From: CAVQBJ01 sp963724405
GTDB lineage: Bacteria; Actinomycetota; Thermoleophilia; Solirubrobacterales; Solirubrobacteraceae
Direction: 5' to 3'
Length of the DNA: 64,000 nt
NCBI GenBank assembly: GCA_963724405.1
Contig: CAVRUQ010000011.1
Span: 434,001-498,000, forward strand
Shown: piece after piece, positions 1 through 8,134 of the stretch
Layout of the letters: each line of letters opens with the position of its first letter
Numbering within the stretch: position 1 is the stretch's first letter
Notes under the pieces: model-generated
Database searches by the model: none
Told to the model about the DNA's origin: nothing
What the model saw: the letters and a program-made list of their open reading frames with translations, nothing else
Made by a program: the position numbers and the translations under genes

Positions 1-274
1 CGCTCGAGTCGGCCCGCCGAATGGCCTCGGCGATCGTCTCGCCGCCGCGCGCGCCGAGCGATCCACCGCGGTGCTCGCCGTCCTGCGCCCAGGCGAACAC
101 GGGCCGTCCGTGCACGCGGCCGCTGGCGGCCACGACGCCGTCGCCGACGCCGGCCCGCAGCGGCCGCAGCGTGCCGGGATCGAGCAGCAGCTCCAACCGC
201 GTGCCGGCCAGGTCGGCGCGGGCGTCGTCCGACGTCTCGTCGCCACCTGCACCGCGCGCGAGGGCGAGCCTCAT
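1..274 (-). CDS. Acyl-CoA carboxylase carboxyltransferase (AccD/PccB-like), N-terminal part only
   Basis: Partial gene that runs off the left edge; only about 91 codons are visible. The start ATG at 274 overlaps the fabF stop by 4 bases, so it is the last visible gene of the fatty-acid operon. The segment LLLDPGTL followed by GDGVVAASGRVHGRPVFAWA and a GGSLGARGG stretch matches the start of biotin-dependent carboxyltransferase beta subunits, which move CO2 from carboxybiotin to acetyl- or propionyl-CoA. Supplying malonyl-CoA to the operon is the natural role. Acetyl- versus propionyl-CoA preference cannot be judged because the C-terminal two thirds are missing. The family call rests on a short segment. 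Confidence 0.7.
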   Translation of the reverse strand, partial: MRLALARGAGGDETSDDARADLAGTRLELLLDPGTLRPLRAGVGDGVVAASGRVHGRPVFAWAQDGEHRGGSLGARGGETIAEAIRRADSS

Positions 275-1494
275 GCCGCGGCCACCGCCAGGCAGGCGTT
301 CTGACCGCCGAAGCCCATCGAGTTGTTGAGCGCGAGCGCGGCCGCGGCGGTCCGGGCCTCGCCGGGGATGCAGTCGAGGTCGCACTCGGGATCGGCCTGC
401 TCGTAGTTGATCGTCGGCGGCAGCAGGCCGCGCCGTACCGCCTCGAGGCAGACGAGCGCCTCGACCGCGCCGGCCGCGCCGAGCAGATGGCCGATCGCCG
501 ACTTCGTCGAGGAGGCCGGCGGCGCGTCGCCGTTCCACAGGCCGTGGATGGCGACCGTCTCGACGCGGTCGTTGTGCGGGGTGCCGGTGCCGTGGCAGTT
601 GATGTAGCCGACGTCGCCCGCGCTCGCCTCGGCGTCCTGCAGCGCGGCGCGCATCGCCTGCAACGCGCCGCGGCCGTTCTCGTCGGGCTGGGTGATGTGG
701 AAGGCGTCGTTGCTCGCGCCGTAGCCGGCGATCCGTCCGTACACGCTCGCGCCGCGTGCGCGGGCGTGCTCGGCCCGCTCGAGGACGAGCACGGCGGCGC
801 CCTCGCCCATCACGAAGCCGTCGCGGCGAGCGTCGAACGGGCGCGAGACGCCCTCGCGCGAGAGCGCGCCCATGCGCCGGAAGGCGGCCAGGCACAGGCT
901 CGTGATCGCCGCCTCGCTTCCGCCGGCGACGACGATGTCGGCCTCGCCGCGCTGGATCAGGCGCAGGGCCTCGCCGATGGCATGGGCGCCGGTCGCGCAG
1001 GCCGAGGAGACCGAGAAGCCGGGGCCGTACGCCCCGAGACGCATGGCCACCGTGGCCGCGCCGGCGTTCGGCATCATCATCGGCACGAAGTTGGGGGAGA
1101 CGGCGCGCTCGCCGTCGGCGATGAACGCCTCGCACTCGCGTTGTAGCGTCGTCAGGCCGCCGACGCCGGTGCCGAGGATGACGCCGAGGCGCTCCGCGTC
1201 GACGCCGGTCGGCGCGGCTTCGCCGTCCTCGGGGAGCAGGCCGGCCTCGCCGGCCGCCTGCTCGGCCGCGGCGAGCGCGAACTGGGCGAAGCGGTCGGCG
1301 CGCCGGGCCTCCTTGGGCGTCATCCAGCGCTCGGGGTCGAACTCCACGGCGGCACCGAGGCCGTCCGCGATCCCCGAGCGCCCGGCCGCGAGCGCCTCGA
1401 ACACGGCATCGGCGCCCTCGCCGACCGACGTGATCGCGCCGCGCCCGGTGACGAGCACGTCCGGCGTCTGCGCGGGGGTGCGGCCCACGCTCAT
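271..1494 (-). CDS. fabF: 3-oxoacyl-[acyl-carrier-protein] synthase II (FabF/KAS II)
   Basis: 407 residues, the usual length. It condenses malonyl-ACP with acyl-ACP in fatty-acid elongation in the cytosol. The Cys-His-His set is complete: Cys166 in SSACATGAHA, His301 in NCHGTGTPHND, and Lys331/His336 in TKSAIGHLLGAAG. The C-terminal glycine-rich loop NNSMGFGGQNA is present. The start overlaps the acyl-carrier-protein stop by 4 bases, indicating translational coupling. The intact active-site Cys argues against a KS-beta/chain-length-factor subunit, and there are no polyketide tailoring genes around it, so primary fatty-acid synthesis is the best reading. Confidence 0.95.
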   Translation of the reverse strand: MSVGRTPAQTPDVLVTGRGAITSVGEGADAVFEALAAGRSGIADGLGAAVEFDPERWMTPKEARRADRFAQFALAAAEQAAGEAGLLPEDGEAAPTGVDAERLGVILGTGVGGLTTLQRECEAFIADGERAVSPNFVPMMMPNAGAATVAMRLGAYGPGFSVSSACATGAHAIGEALRLIQRGEADIVVAGGSEAAITSLCLAAFRRMGALSREGVSRPFDARRDGFVMGEGAAVLVLERAEHARARGASVYGRIAGYGASNDAFHITQPDENGRGALQAMRAALQDAEASAGDVGYINCHGTGTPHNDRVETVAIHGLWNGDAPPASSTKSAIGHLLGAAGAVEALVCLEAVRRGLLPPTINYEQADPECDLDCIPGEARTAAAALALNNSMGFGGQNACLAVAAA

Positions 1495-1760
1495 GCCGGG
1501 GCGCCCGCGTCGCTCAGGCGCTGGACGAGCCGTACCGCGTCGCCCACGCCGCTGATCTCCTTCAGCTCGCCGTCGGCGATCTTCACGCTGAAGCGGTCCT
1601 CGAGTGCGGTGACGAGCTCGACGAGGTCGAGCGAGTCGACGTCGATGTCACGCCAGTCGGTCGTCATCGTCGCCTGCTCGGCCTCGGGCACCTTGATGCG
1701 GATGAGCTCGTCGCGGATCGCCTGGAGGACCTGGTCGTCGCTCAGGTTCGAATCGGTCAT
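1491..1760 (-). CDS. acpP: Acyl carrier protein
   Basis: 89-residue acidic acyl carrier protein. The 4'-phosphopantetheine attachment site is Ser43 in DVDSLDLVEL, followed by the typical helix LVTALEDRFSVKI. The ATG at 1760 is chosen because AAGGAG lies about 8 bases upstream; longer in-frame readings run into the neighbouring gene and lose ACP character. It sits 44 bases after fabG and overlaps fabF by 4 bases. It carries the growing acyl chain between FabD, FabH, FabG and FabF. The N-terminus is about 8 residues longer than E. coli ACP, which is common in actinobacteria. Confidence 0.95.
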   Translation of the reverse strand: MTDSNLSDDQVLQAIRDELIRIKVPEAEQATMTTDWRDIDVDSLDLVELVTALEDRFSVKIADGELKEISGVGDAVRLVQRLSDAGAPA

Positions 1761-1804
1761 CGCTGTGGTTCTCCTTGTCGTCGATAGGTCAATGCAGTCT
1801 CGTC

Positions 1805-2515
1805 TCACGCGCCGAGTGCCCCGTCCACGGCGAGGGTCGCACCGTTGACGTAGGCCGCTTCGTCCGAGCAGAGGAAGGCGATCGCCGCGGCGACCTCCTC
1901 CGGACGCCCGACGCGCCCGGCGGGCACGGAGGCGGCCAGGCCGTCCGCGACGCCCTCGGCGGTCATGTCCGTCTCGATGACGCCGGGCGTGACCGCGTTG
2001 CACGTGATGTCCTTGCGCGCCATCTCCCGCGCGATCGTGCGGGTGAGCCCGAGCAGCCCGGCCTTCGCGGCAGCATAGTTGGCCTGGCCGGGGTTGCCCC
2101 GCTCGGCGACGATCGACGAGACGTTGACGATCCGTCCCCAGCGGGCGCTCAGCATGCTCGAGAGCGCGTGGCGCGTGCAGTGGAAGGCTCCGCTCAGGTT
2201 CGTGTCGATCACCGCGCTCCAGGCCTCGTCGGACATGCGGATCGCGAGTCCGTCGTCGCGGACGCCGGCGTTGTTCACGAGCACGAGCACCGGGCCGAAC
2301 CGCCGCTGCACCTCGTCGAACGCGGCCGCCACCGCGGCCGGATCGCGCACGTCGGCCTGCACGTCGCCGCCGGTGCGGGCGAGCGTGGCCACGGGCCAGC
2401 CATTCGCGGCCAGACGAGCGGCGACGGCGGCGCCGATCCCGCGCTGACCGCCGGTGACGAGCGCGCAGCCGCGCTCCTGCGGGCGCGGCGCGGCGGCGGC
2501 GTCAGGCGCGGACAC
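1805..2515 (-). CDS. fabG: 3-oxoacyl-ACP reductase (FabG-type SDR)
   Basis: Short-chain dehydrogenase of 236 residues, NADPH-dependent ketoreduction step of the cycle. The Rossmann glycine motif TGGQRGIG is near residue 22, NNAG is present, and the catalytic Ser and YxxxK are seen in VNVSSIVAERGNPGQANYAA AK. C-terminal SDEAAYVNGATLAVDGALGA is typical FabG. The GTG start at 2515 is preferred over an upstream start at 2566 because AAGGAG lies 7 bases before it and the N-terminus then fits the family; it overlaps fabH by 14 bases. Its placement between fabH and acpP fixes the role as the operon's reductase. Confidence 0.9.
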   Translation of the reverse strand: MSAPDAAAAPRPQERGCALVTGGQRGIGAAVAARLAANGWPVATLARTGGDVQADVRDPAAVAAAFDEVQRRFGPVLVLVNNAGVRDDGLAIRMSDEAWSAVIDTNLSGAFHCTRHALSSMLSARWGRIVNVSSIVAERGNPGQANYAAAKAGLLGLTRTIAREMARKDITCNAVTPGVIETDMTAEGVADGLAASVPAGRVGRPEEVAAAIAFLCSDEAAYVNGATLAVDGALGA

Positions 2516-3461
2516 CGGCGGGCTCCTTCCAGGTGACGATCCCGGCTCCCCACACGAAGCCCGCACCGAAGGCGACGAGGCCGACGGTCGAGCCGCTCGT
2601 GAGCCGACCGGCCCGGTCGGCCTCCCACAGCGCGATCGGGATCGTGGCCGACGAGGTGTTGGCGAAGCGATCGACGTTGACCATCACGCGATCGCCGGGC
2701 ACGCCGAGCTCGGCGGCGACCGCCTCGATGATCCGGGCGTTTGCCTGGTGGGCGACGACGAGGTCGAGGTCCTCGACGGTGCGCTCGCCGCGCGCCAGCG
2801 CCTCGCGCAGCGCGCCGGCCATGCGTGGCACCGCGTGGCGGAAGACCTGCTGTCCGGACATGCGCAGCTTGCGGTCGTGCGTGTCGGCGAACAGCACGTC
2901 GGACTTGTCGCCGTCGGCGCCGAGGACGAACGGCGACCAGCCGGCGATGTCCTCCGCCGCGCTGACGAGCACCGCGGCGGCGCCGTCGCCGAACAGGATC
3001 GCAGTCGAGCGGTCCTCGAGATCGGTGAGGCGCGAGAGCGCCTCGGCCGCGCACACGAGCACGTGGCGCGCGCGTCCGCTCTCGATCTGCGCGGCCGCCT
3101 GGTCGAGCCCGTAGAGGAAGCCGGCGCAGGCGGCGTTGACGTCCAGCGCGGGGATCTCGCGCAGGCCGAGCGCGTTGATGAGCGCGGGCGCGAGGCCGGG
3201 CGTGATGAGGTCGGGGGTGATCGTCGAGACGATCACCTGGTCGACGTCACGCGGCTCGCAGCCGGCGTCGGCGAGCGCCTCGCGGCAGGCCCGCTCGGCG
3301 AGGTCGCCGAGGCACGCGCCGTTCGTCAGCCAGCGCCGCTCGCGGATGCCGGTGCGACGCAGGATCCATTCTTCGCTCGTGTCCAGGCGCGCGGTGAAAT
3401 ACGCGTTGTCGACCACCTCCTCGGCGAGTCCGGCGCCGATGCCACTGATGCGGGCTCTCAC
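2502..3461 (-). CDS. fabH: 3-oxoacyl-ACP synthase III (FabH/KAS III)
   Basis: 319 residues, standard for FabH. It starts fatty-acid synthesis by condensing an acyl-CoA primer with malonyl-ACP. The catalytic triad is intact: Cys112 in VNAACAGFLYG, His238 in VVAHQANARI, Asn268 in FANTSSATIP. The N-terminal TSEEWILRRTGIRERR motif is also present. It begins 4 bases before the end of fabD. Branched-chain versus acetyl primer choice, which in actinobacteria decides iso/anteiso lipids, cannot be read from the sequence. Confidence 0.95.
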   Translation of the reverse strand: MRARISGIGAGLAEEVVDNAYFTARLDTSEEWILRRTGIRERRWLTNGACLGDLAERACREALADAGCEPRDVDQVIVSTITPDLITPGLAPALINALGLREIPALDVNAACAGFLYGLDQAAAQIESGRARHVLVCAAEALSRLTDLEDRSTAILFGDGAAAVLVSAAEDIAGWSPFVLGADGDKSDVLFADTHDRKLRMSGQQVFRHAVPRMAGALREALARGERTVEDLDLVVAHQANARIIEAVAAELGVPGDRVMVNVDRFANTSSATIPIALWEADRAGRLTSGSTVGLVAFGAGFVWGAGIVTWKEPAGVRA

Positions 3462-4273
3462 GCGGGCACCAGCGTTCGTCGCACGAGGCCCGTGAGCACC
3501 TCGCCGGGGCCGAGCTCGATGAACTCCGTGGCGCCGAGCTCCTGCAGGGCAAGGATCGTCTCGCGCCAGCGCACCGGCGCGAGCAGATTCCGGGCGAGCT
3601 CGGCGCGGACGTCCGAGAACGGCGCGACGCTTGCGTTGGAGTACACCGGGAAGCGCGGCGCCTGCACCCGCGTGCGCTGCAGCGCCGCCGACAGGCGCGC
3701 GGCCGCCGGCTCCATGAGCGGGGAGTGGAATGCCCCCGCGACGTCAAGCACGCGGGCTCGGGCGCCGGTCTCGTCGCGTGCCCGGCCCGCGGCCGCCTCG
3801 AGCGCGTCGCGGCGTCCGGCGACGACGAGCTGACCGGGCGCGTTGTCGTTGGCCACCACGAGGTCGAGCTCCGCCGCGAGCTCGCGCACGGCGTCGGCGT
3901 CGCCGCCGAGCATCGCGACCATCCCGCCGGGGACCAGCGCCGCGGCGTCGGCCATCGCCCGCGCGCGCTCATCGACGAGCGACAGCGCGTCCTCGAAGCC
4001 GAGCGCGCCCGCGGCGACGAGCGCGGCGTACTCGCCGAGCGAGTGGCCGGCGGCGGCGATCGGCGCGAGCTCCTCGCGCCGCTGCTCCCAGGCCGTCACC
4101 GAGCAGAGGAAGATCGCGGGCTGCTGCTCGCGCGTGCCCTGGTCGAGCGAGTCGAACGGGTCGAAGCCGAGCAGCGCGAGGCCGCGCTCGAACACGGGAT
4201 GGCCGCGGTAGGGCTCGTCCATGCCGTCGAAGTGGCTCCCCTGGCCGGGGAACAGCAGGGTGCAGTTCATCAT
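3458..4273 (-). CDS. fabD: Malonyl-CoA:ACP transacylase
   Basis: 271 residues. It loads malonyl groups from CoA onto ACP. LLFPGQGSH at the N-terminus, the nucleophile Ser78 in AGHSLGEYAAL and His183 in GAFHSPLM are diagnostic; the length is slightly below the usual 300. It is the first gene of the minus-strand operon fabD-fabH-fabG-acpP-fabF-accD-like. Two adjacent ATG codons (4273 and 4270) are equally possible starts. About 140 bases separate it from the desaturase upstream, so its promoter most likely lies in 4274-4414, where I see no distinct operator. Confidence 0.93.
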   Translation of the reverse strand: MMNCTLLFPGQGSHFDGMDEPYRGHPVFERGLALLGFDPFDSLDQGTREQQPAIFLCSVTAWEQRREELAPIAAAGHSLGEYAALVAAGALGFEDALSLVDERARAMADAAALVPGGMVAMLGGDADAVRELAAELDLVVANDNAPGQLVVAGRRDALEAAAGRARDETGARARVLDVAGAFHSPLMEPAAARLSAALQRTRVQAPRFPVYSNASVAPFSDVRAELARNLLAPVRWRETILALQELGATEFIELGPGEVLTGLVRRTLVPA

Positions 4274-4414
4274 CGGACCGAGAAGACTCCACGCGCGCGC
4301 GTCGGTTGCAGACGTTCGACGAAGCGCGCCGCAATGTCAGAACGGAGGTGTGGATCGTAGAGCGCGAGCATCGACGATGATCGGGCCGCTCGGGACCGGG
4401 CGGCCGGCCGGCCG

Positions 4415-5428
4415 TCAGCCGGCGTGCTGCTTGCGCGCCTGGCGCTCCGGTGAGACCCCGACGACGTCCCAGGCCAGGCCGGTCGCGGCAAGTCCGCGGA
4501 TCACGAGCGCCGAGGGATCGACCTGCCACCAGCGCAGGCCGTGGAACGCCGAGGTCGGGAACGCGTGGTGGTTGTTGTGCCACGCCTCGCCCATCGACAG
4601 CGGGGCCAGCCAGGCGAGGTTCCGCGACTCGTCACCCGTGGCGTACGGCTGGCGGCCGTAGTAGTGACACAGGGAGTTGATGCTGAACGTGACGTGGTGC
4701 AGCAGGAAGATCCGCACCGCGCCGCCCCACAGCAGCCCGGTGAGCGCGCCGGAGAGCCGTCCGGTGAGCGCGTACCCGAGCGCGAACGGCACCAGCAGGC
4801 CGGCGAGCACCCACACGACGAACGTGTCGCTGACGCGCACGATGTCCGGATCGGCGCACAGGTCGGGCGCGTACCGCTGCTGGCTGGCGAAGTCCGAGCG
4901 GAACAGCCAGCCGACGTGCGCGTGCCAGAGGCCGCGCACGGCCGCCAGCGGGCCGTCGCCGTGTCCGACGTGCGGGCTGTGCGGATCGCCCTCCTGATCG
5001 GAGAAGGCGTGATGCTTGCGGTGATTGGCGACCCACTCGATGACCGGCCCCTCGACGGCGGCGGAGCCGAGGATCGCGAGCAGCACGCGCACCGTGCGGC
5101 CGGTCTTGAACGACCGGTGGGTGAACAGCCGGTGGTAGCCCACGGTGATCCCGAGCCCGGTCGGGACGTAGCAGACCGCGAGCACGACGAGATCCTGCCA
5201 GTGCAACTGGTGGTTCCAGGCCAGGCGCGCCGCGACGAGCAGCAGGAGCGCGGGCACGGCGATGACGAGCGCGTTGATGATCCGCTCGAGGAGGTCGAAG
5301 CGGCCAGGGGGCTGTATCTCCTCGGGGTCCGCGCGGGGCGCGTCGAGGACCGGTGCGGCAGCGGGCGGGGCGACGGGCGCGGCCGCGGAAACGGTGTCGG
5401 AGGCCGGGGCGGCCGCATACTCGCGCAT
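4415..5428 (-). CDS. Membrane fatty acid desaturase (delta-9 type)
   Basis: About 337 residues with four or so hydrophobic helices. The three histidine boxes that bind the di-iron centre are in order: HRLFTH, HRKHH and HNNHH. This is the acyl-CoA/acyl-lipid delta-9 desaturase family, which adds a cis double bond to saturated acyl chains in the membrane. The ATG at 5428 gives a short Ala/Pro-rich leader before the first helix; longer readings add an unlikely basic extension. It lies upstream of and parallel to the fatty-acid operon, so products of the operon are its probable substrates. Confidence 0.88.
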   Translation of the reverse strand: MREYAAAPASDTVSAAAPVAPPAAAPVLDAPRADPEEIQPPGRFDLLERIINALVIAVPALLLLVAARLAWNHQLHWQDLVVLAVCYVPTGLGITVGYHRLFTHRSFKTGRTVRVLLAILGSAAVEGPVIEWVANHRKHHAFSDQEGDPHSPHVGHGDGPLAAVRGLWHAHVGWLFRSDFASQQRYAPDLCADPDIVRVSDTFVVWVLAGLLVPFALGYALTGRLSGALTGLLWGGAVRIFLLHHVTFSINSLCHYYGRQPYATGDESRNLAWLAPLSMGEAWHNNHHAFPTSAFHGLRWWQVDPSALVIRGLAATGLAWDVVGVSPERQARKQHAG

Positions 5429-5473
5429 ACTCAGCGTTCGCTCCGACGAGCCGTTGACTGGGGAGGGGCGTAC

Positions 5474-5611
5474 ATGGTGAAGATCCGCGTACTCGAGCCG
5501 GAGGCTGCGGCCGACCGATCCAATCCGTCGTACGCGGCGGCTCACGCGGACGGCGAGGTCGCCCGCATCATGTCACATGCGGATGCGGACGCCCCGGGTG
5601 CGTTCTACTGA
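5474..5611 (+). CDS. Possible small protein, 45 residues
   Basis: A 45-codon frame starting ATG at 5474, preceded by a GGGGAGGGG purine run at good distance. About 80 percent of third positions are G or C, near the local coding style. The product is hydrophilic (Asp/Ala/His-rich) with no recognisable domain. It is divergent from the desaturase and its stop overlaps the merR stop on the other strand by 7 bases. I do not recognise a family. It could be spurious. Confidence 0.4.
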   Translation: MVKIRVLEPEAAADRSNPSYAAAHADGEVARIMSHADADAPGAFY

Positions 5612-6114
5612 TCGCGAGCGCCGGCCGTGGCCGGGGTGGGCGCGTCGGCCGCCGGGGACGGGGCCTCGGGGGACGCCTCCCGGAGGCGGCGCTTGACCCG
5701 CCGGCGCTTGTCGGCGAGCTCGGCCTCGAGCTTGGAGAGCTCCGCGGTGCGCCGGCGCACGAGCTCGAGCTGCTGCTCGATGTGCCCGAGCGCCTGGAGC
5801 AGCAGCTCGCGCCGCCGGTCGGGCTCCACGTCGTCGCGGCGCAGCTCGCTGCGCAGCTGGGCGCGCGCCTCCTCGGCGGCGAGCAGCGTCTTGAGCTCGT
5901 CGAGCGAGACGTTCAGCAGCTCGCGCAGGCGGATCACCTCGCGCAGCCGCTCGACGTCGTGCTCGCTGTACAGGCGGTGTGACCCCGAGGCGCGCCCGGC
6001 GCCGCTCTCGAGCAGCCCGATCTCCTCGTAGTAGCGGATCGTGCGCGGGGTCGTCTCGGCCAGACGGGCGACGTCCCCGATGCGCAGCGTCGGCGTCGTG
6101 TCGGGCACGCTCAT
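5605..6114 (-). CDS. MerR family transcriptional regulator
   Basis: 169 residues. The N-terminal winged helix-turn-helix is clear (RIGDVARLAETTPRTIRYYE then GSHRLYSEHDVERL, residues about 10-55), followed by a long coiled-coil (roughly 75-150) and an Ala/Pro tail. No conserved cysteines for metal binding are seen, so an organic ligand or none is likely. The start overlaps the end of the MFS exporter gene by 4 bases, so both form one operon and the regulator probably controls it through the palindrome upstream of the exporter. Confidence 0.88.
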   Translation of the reverse strand: MSVPDTTPTLRIGDVARLAETTPRTIRYYEEIGLLESGAGRASGSHRLYSEHDVERLREVIRLRELLNVSLDELKTLLAAEEARAQLRSELRRDDVEPDRRRELLLQALGHIEQQLELVRRRTAELSKLEAELADKRRRVKRRLREASPEAPSPAADAPTPATAGARDQ

Positions 6115-7649
6115 CTCACCGCCGCGCTCGCGGGCAGCGCCCCCCGCTCGGGCCGGGCGTCCGTGACGGCAACGCCCTCCTCGATCTCCGTCTCGCCGAC
6201 GTGCTTCGGACGCAGCAGGCAGACGCCGGCGCCGAGGAACGAGGTCGCGGCGAGCACCCAGAGGGCGACGTGCATGTTGTGGATGAACGGGGCGAGCTTC
6301 GCGTCGGAGAGGCCCTGGGAGAGGCCGGAGAAGATCTTGAACAGCGTCGGCTTCGGCACCGCCGCCGTGACGATGGCGAGGACGAACGCGATCGAGAGCA
6401 CGGCGCCGCTGTTCTGCACCAGCGTGCGCGCACCGGCGGCCACGCCGCGGCGCTGGGCCGGGACGGTGCCCATCATGGCGGCCGTGTTCGGGCTGTTGAA
6501 CATGCCCGAACCGACGCCGACGATGGCCAGCCACAGCGCGCTCTCCCAGTACGCGCTGTGCACCTGAAGCGTCGTCATGCACGCGAGGCCCACGCCGGTC
6601 ACCACCATGCCGAGCGCGGCGAGCCCGCGCGAGCCGTGACGGTCGGCGTAGCTGCCGGCCAGGGGCGAGGCGATGAGCATGCCGACGGCGAGGGGGATGA
6701 GCTTGACGCCGGCCGTGATCGGGTCGTCGCCCTGGGCCCCCTGGTAGTAGAAGACGAACACGAACATGAGCGCGAAGCGCGCCAGCCCGTTGAGGAAGGC
6801 GGCGGCCGTGGCGGCGGCGAACAGGCGGTTCTTGAACAGATTGAGGTCGAGCATCGGAGCCCTCGAGTGGTTCTCGATCCAGACCCAGAGCGGCAGGAAG
6901 ATCGCCGCGGCGGCGAGTCCGCCGATGACGATCGCGTCGTTCCAGCCGTCGATGCCGCCCCGTGAGACGCCGAGCACGAGGCCGGTCAGGCCGATGACGA
7001 AGGTGATCGTGCCCGGGAGGTCGTAGCCGCGCACGGCGTCGGGCTTGACCAGTTCGCGCAGGATGAGCGCGCCCCAGGCGGCCCCGGCCAGGGCGAACGG
7101 CACGTTGAACCAGAACACCCAGTGCCAGGAGATGGCCACGAGGGCCCCGCCGAGCACGGGGCCGAGGACGAGTCCGATCGCGGCCACCATCGTGTTGGCG
7201 CCCATGGCGAGGCCGAGCTGCTCGCGCGGGAACGCGTCGGTGACGAGGGCAGGGGCGTTGGCGAAGAGGAAGGCGGCGCCGATGCCCTGGACGATGCGCC
7301 AGAGGATGAGCTGCGTGCCGTCGGCCGCGAAGCCCGCGCCGAGCGAGGCGAAGGCGAAGACGACGAAGCCGAGCACGTATGCACGCTTGCGCCCGAACAG
7401 GTCGGACAGGCGCCCGAAGCTGAGCACGAGCACCGTCGAGGCGATCATGTAGGCGAGGATCACCCATACGAGCTCCAGCAGGGTCGTGTGCAGGCTGCGC
7501 TCGAGGTCGGGCAGCGCGATGATGAGCGTCCCGGAGTTCGTCGCCGCGAGCAGCATTCCGAGGCTCGTGCACGACAGCGCCCACCAGCGATAGTGCTCGT
7601 GGTCGGCCGAGACGCCTGGTCGACGGCGGGGAACGCTGACTGCGGGCAA
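6111..7649 (-). CDS. MFS drug/proton antiporter, DHA2 (EmrB/QacA) type
   Basis: 512 residues with about 14 hydrophobic segments, as in DHA2 exporters. Motif A between helices 2 and 3 (GRLSDLFGRKRAYVLG) and motif C-like glycine stretch GLVLGPVLGGALV are visible. The TTG at 7649 is taken as start: GGAG lies 5 bases upstream and no ATG or GTG is available before the first helix. It is followed by merR with a 4-base overlap. Proton-driven efflux of hydrophobic compounds is the family role; the substrate is unknown. Confidence 0.85.
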   Translation of the reverse strand: MPAVSVPRRRPGVSADHEHYRWWALSCTSLGMLLAATNSGTLIIALPDLERSLHTTLLELVWVILAYMIASTVLVLSFGRLSDLFGRKRAYVLGFVVFAFASLGAGFAADGTQLILWRIVQGIGAAFLFANAPALVTDAFPREQLGLAMGANTMVAAIGLVLGPVLGGALVAISWHWVFWFNVPFALAGAAWGALILRELVKPDAVRGYDLPGTITFVIGLTGLVLGVSRGGIDGWNDAIVIGGLAAAAIFLPLWVWIENHSRAPMLDLNLFKNRLFAAATAAAFLNGLARFALMFVFVFYYQGAQGDDPITAGVKLIPLAVGMLIASPLAGSYADRHGSRGLAALGMVVTGVGLACMTTLQVHSAYWESALWLAIVGVGSGMFNSPNTAAMMGTVPAQRRGVAAGARTLVQNSGAVLSIAFVLAIVTAAVPKPTLFKIFSGLSQGLSDAKLAPFIHNMHVALWVLAATSFLGAGVCLLRPKHVGETEIEEGVAVTDARPERGALPASAAVR

Positions 7650-7670
7650 TCGGACTCCGTGGGGACGGGA

Positions 7671-7690
7671 ACTTTACGTAAACGTCAGTT
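7671..7690. promoter_or_regulatory. MerR-type operator upstream of the MFS exporter
   Basis: On the minus strand the region reads TGACGTTTACGTAAA, an imperfect dyad (TGACGT-TT-ACGTAA) 22-40 bases before the exporter start. It closely resembles the TTTACGTTTACGTAAA site known for LiuR-type MerR regulators. It is the only strong dyad in front of the exporter-merR operon, so autoregulation is inferred. Confidence 0.55.
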
Positions 7691-7838
7691 TAGCACGGCA
7701 CCGGCGGTGGCCAGGCGGGTCGCGCGCCGGCTCCGAACCGCTCGCGGCGCGCTCTCGGCGCCCTCCCGGCGGAGCTCGAGCGGAGCCCGTCGGGCGCGGA
7801 CCCGGCGCACGGCCGCCGGCGCGACTCGGGCGCGGTCC

Positions 7839-8051
7839 TCAGTTCATGTGCCCGTTGGCCACCGCCAGGCAGGCCTCGCACAGCGGCCAGGGCGGGTTCC
7901 ACGGGTAGCCGCCGACGTCGCGTCCGCAGAGGGAGATGTCGGGCGTCTGGGGCGCCACGAGGTGGCAGAGCTCCTCGAAGCCGTCCGGGGACCGGCGCGG
8001 GGTGCTGAAGCAGTCCGGGGCGACGTTCGGGGTGCGCACGGGCTGCGGCAT
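7839..8051 (-). CDS. Small cysteine-containing protein, unknown function
   Basis: 70 residues with Cys/His pattern CF, LCHLV, SLCGRD, PLCEACLA, which suggests a small zinc-binding fold. Trp/Pro-rich segment GGYPWNPPWP precedes the last CxxC. The ATG at 8051 gives a compact protein; the high GC third-position pattern supports coding. It is divergent from msrB and stands alone. I do not recognise the family. The approximately 150 bases between it and the exporter promoter (7691-7838) hold nothing I can name. Confidence 0.6.
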   Translation of the reverse strand: MPQPVRTPNVAPDCFSTPRRSPDGFEELCHLVAPQTPDISLCGRDVGGYPWNPPWPLCEACLAVANGHMN

Positions 8052-8134
8052 ACGGCACAGCGTAGACCGTGCAATGAACGGGCGTCGTGCGGGACTATAG
8101 GAAGGACCAAACTCCGCGCGCGGAAAGGAACGAG

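Noticed and set aside
1740..1760. GGTTCGAATC looking like a tRNA T-loop
   Set aside because: It lies inside the start of the acyl carrier protein gene and no acceptor or anticodon stems surround it.
1..4273. Polyketide (type II PKS) cluster
   Set aside because: Only one ketosynthase with an intact Cys, no chain-length factor, cyclase or ketoreductase tailoring; the order is that of a fatty-acid synthase operon.
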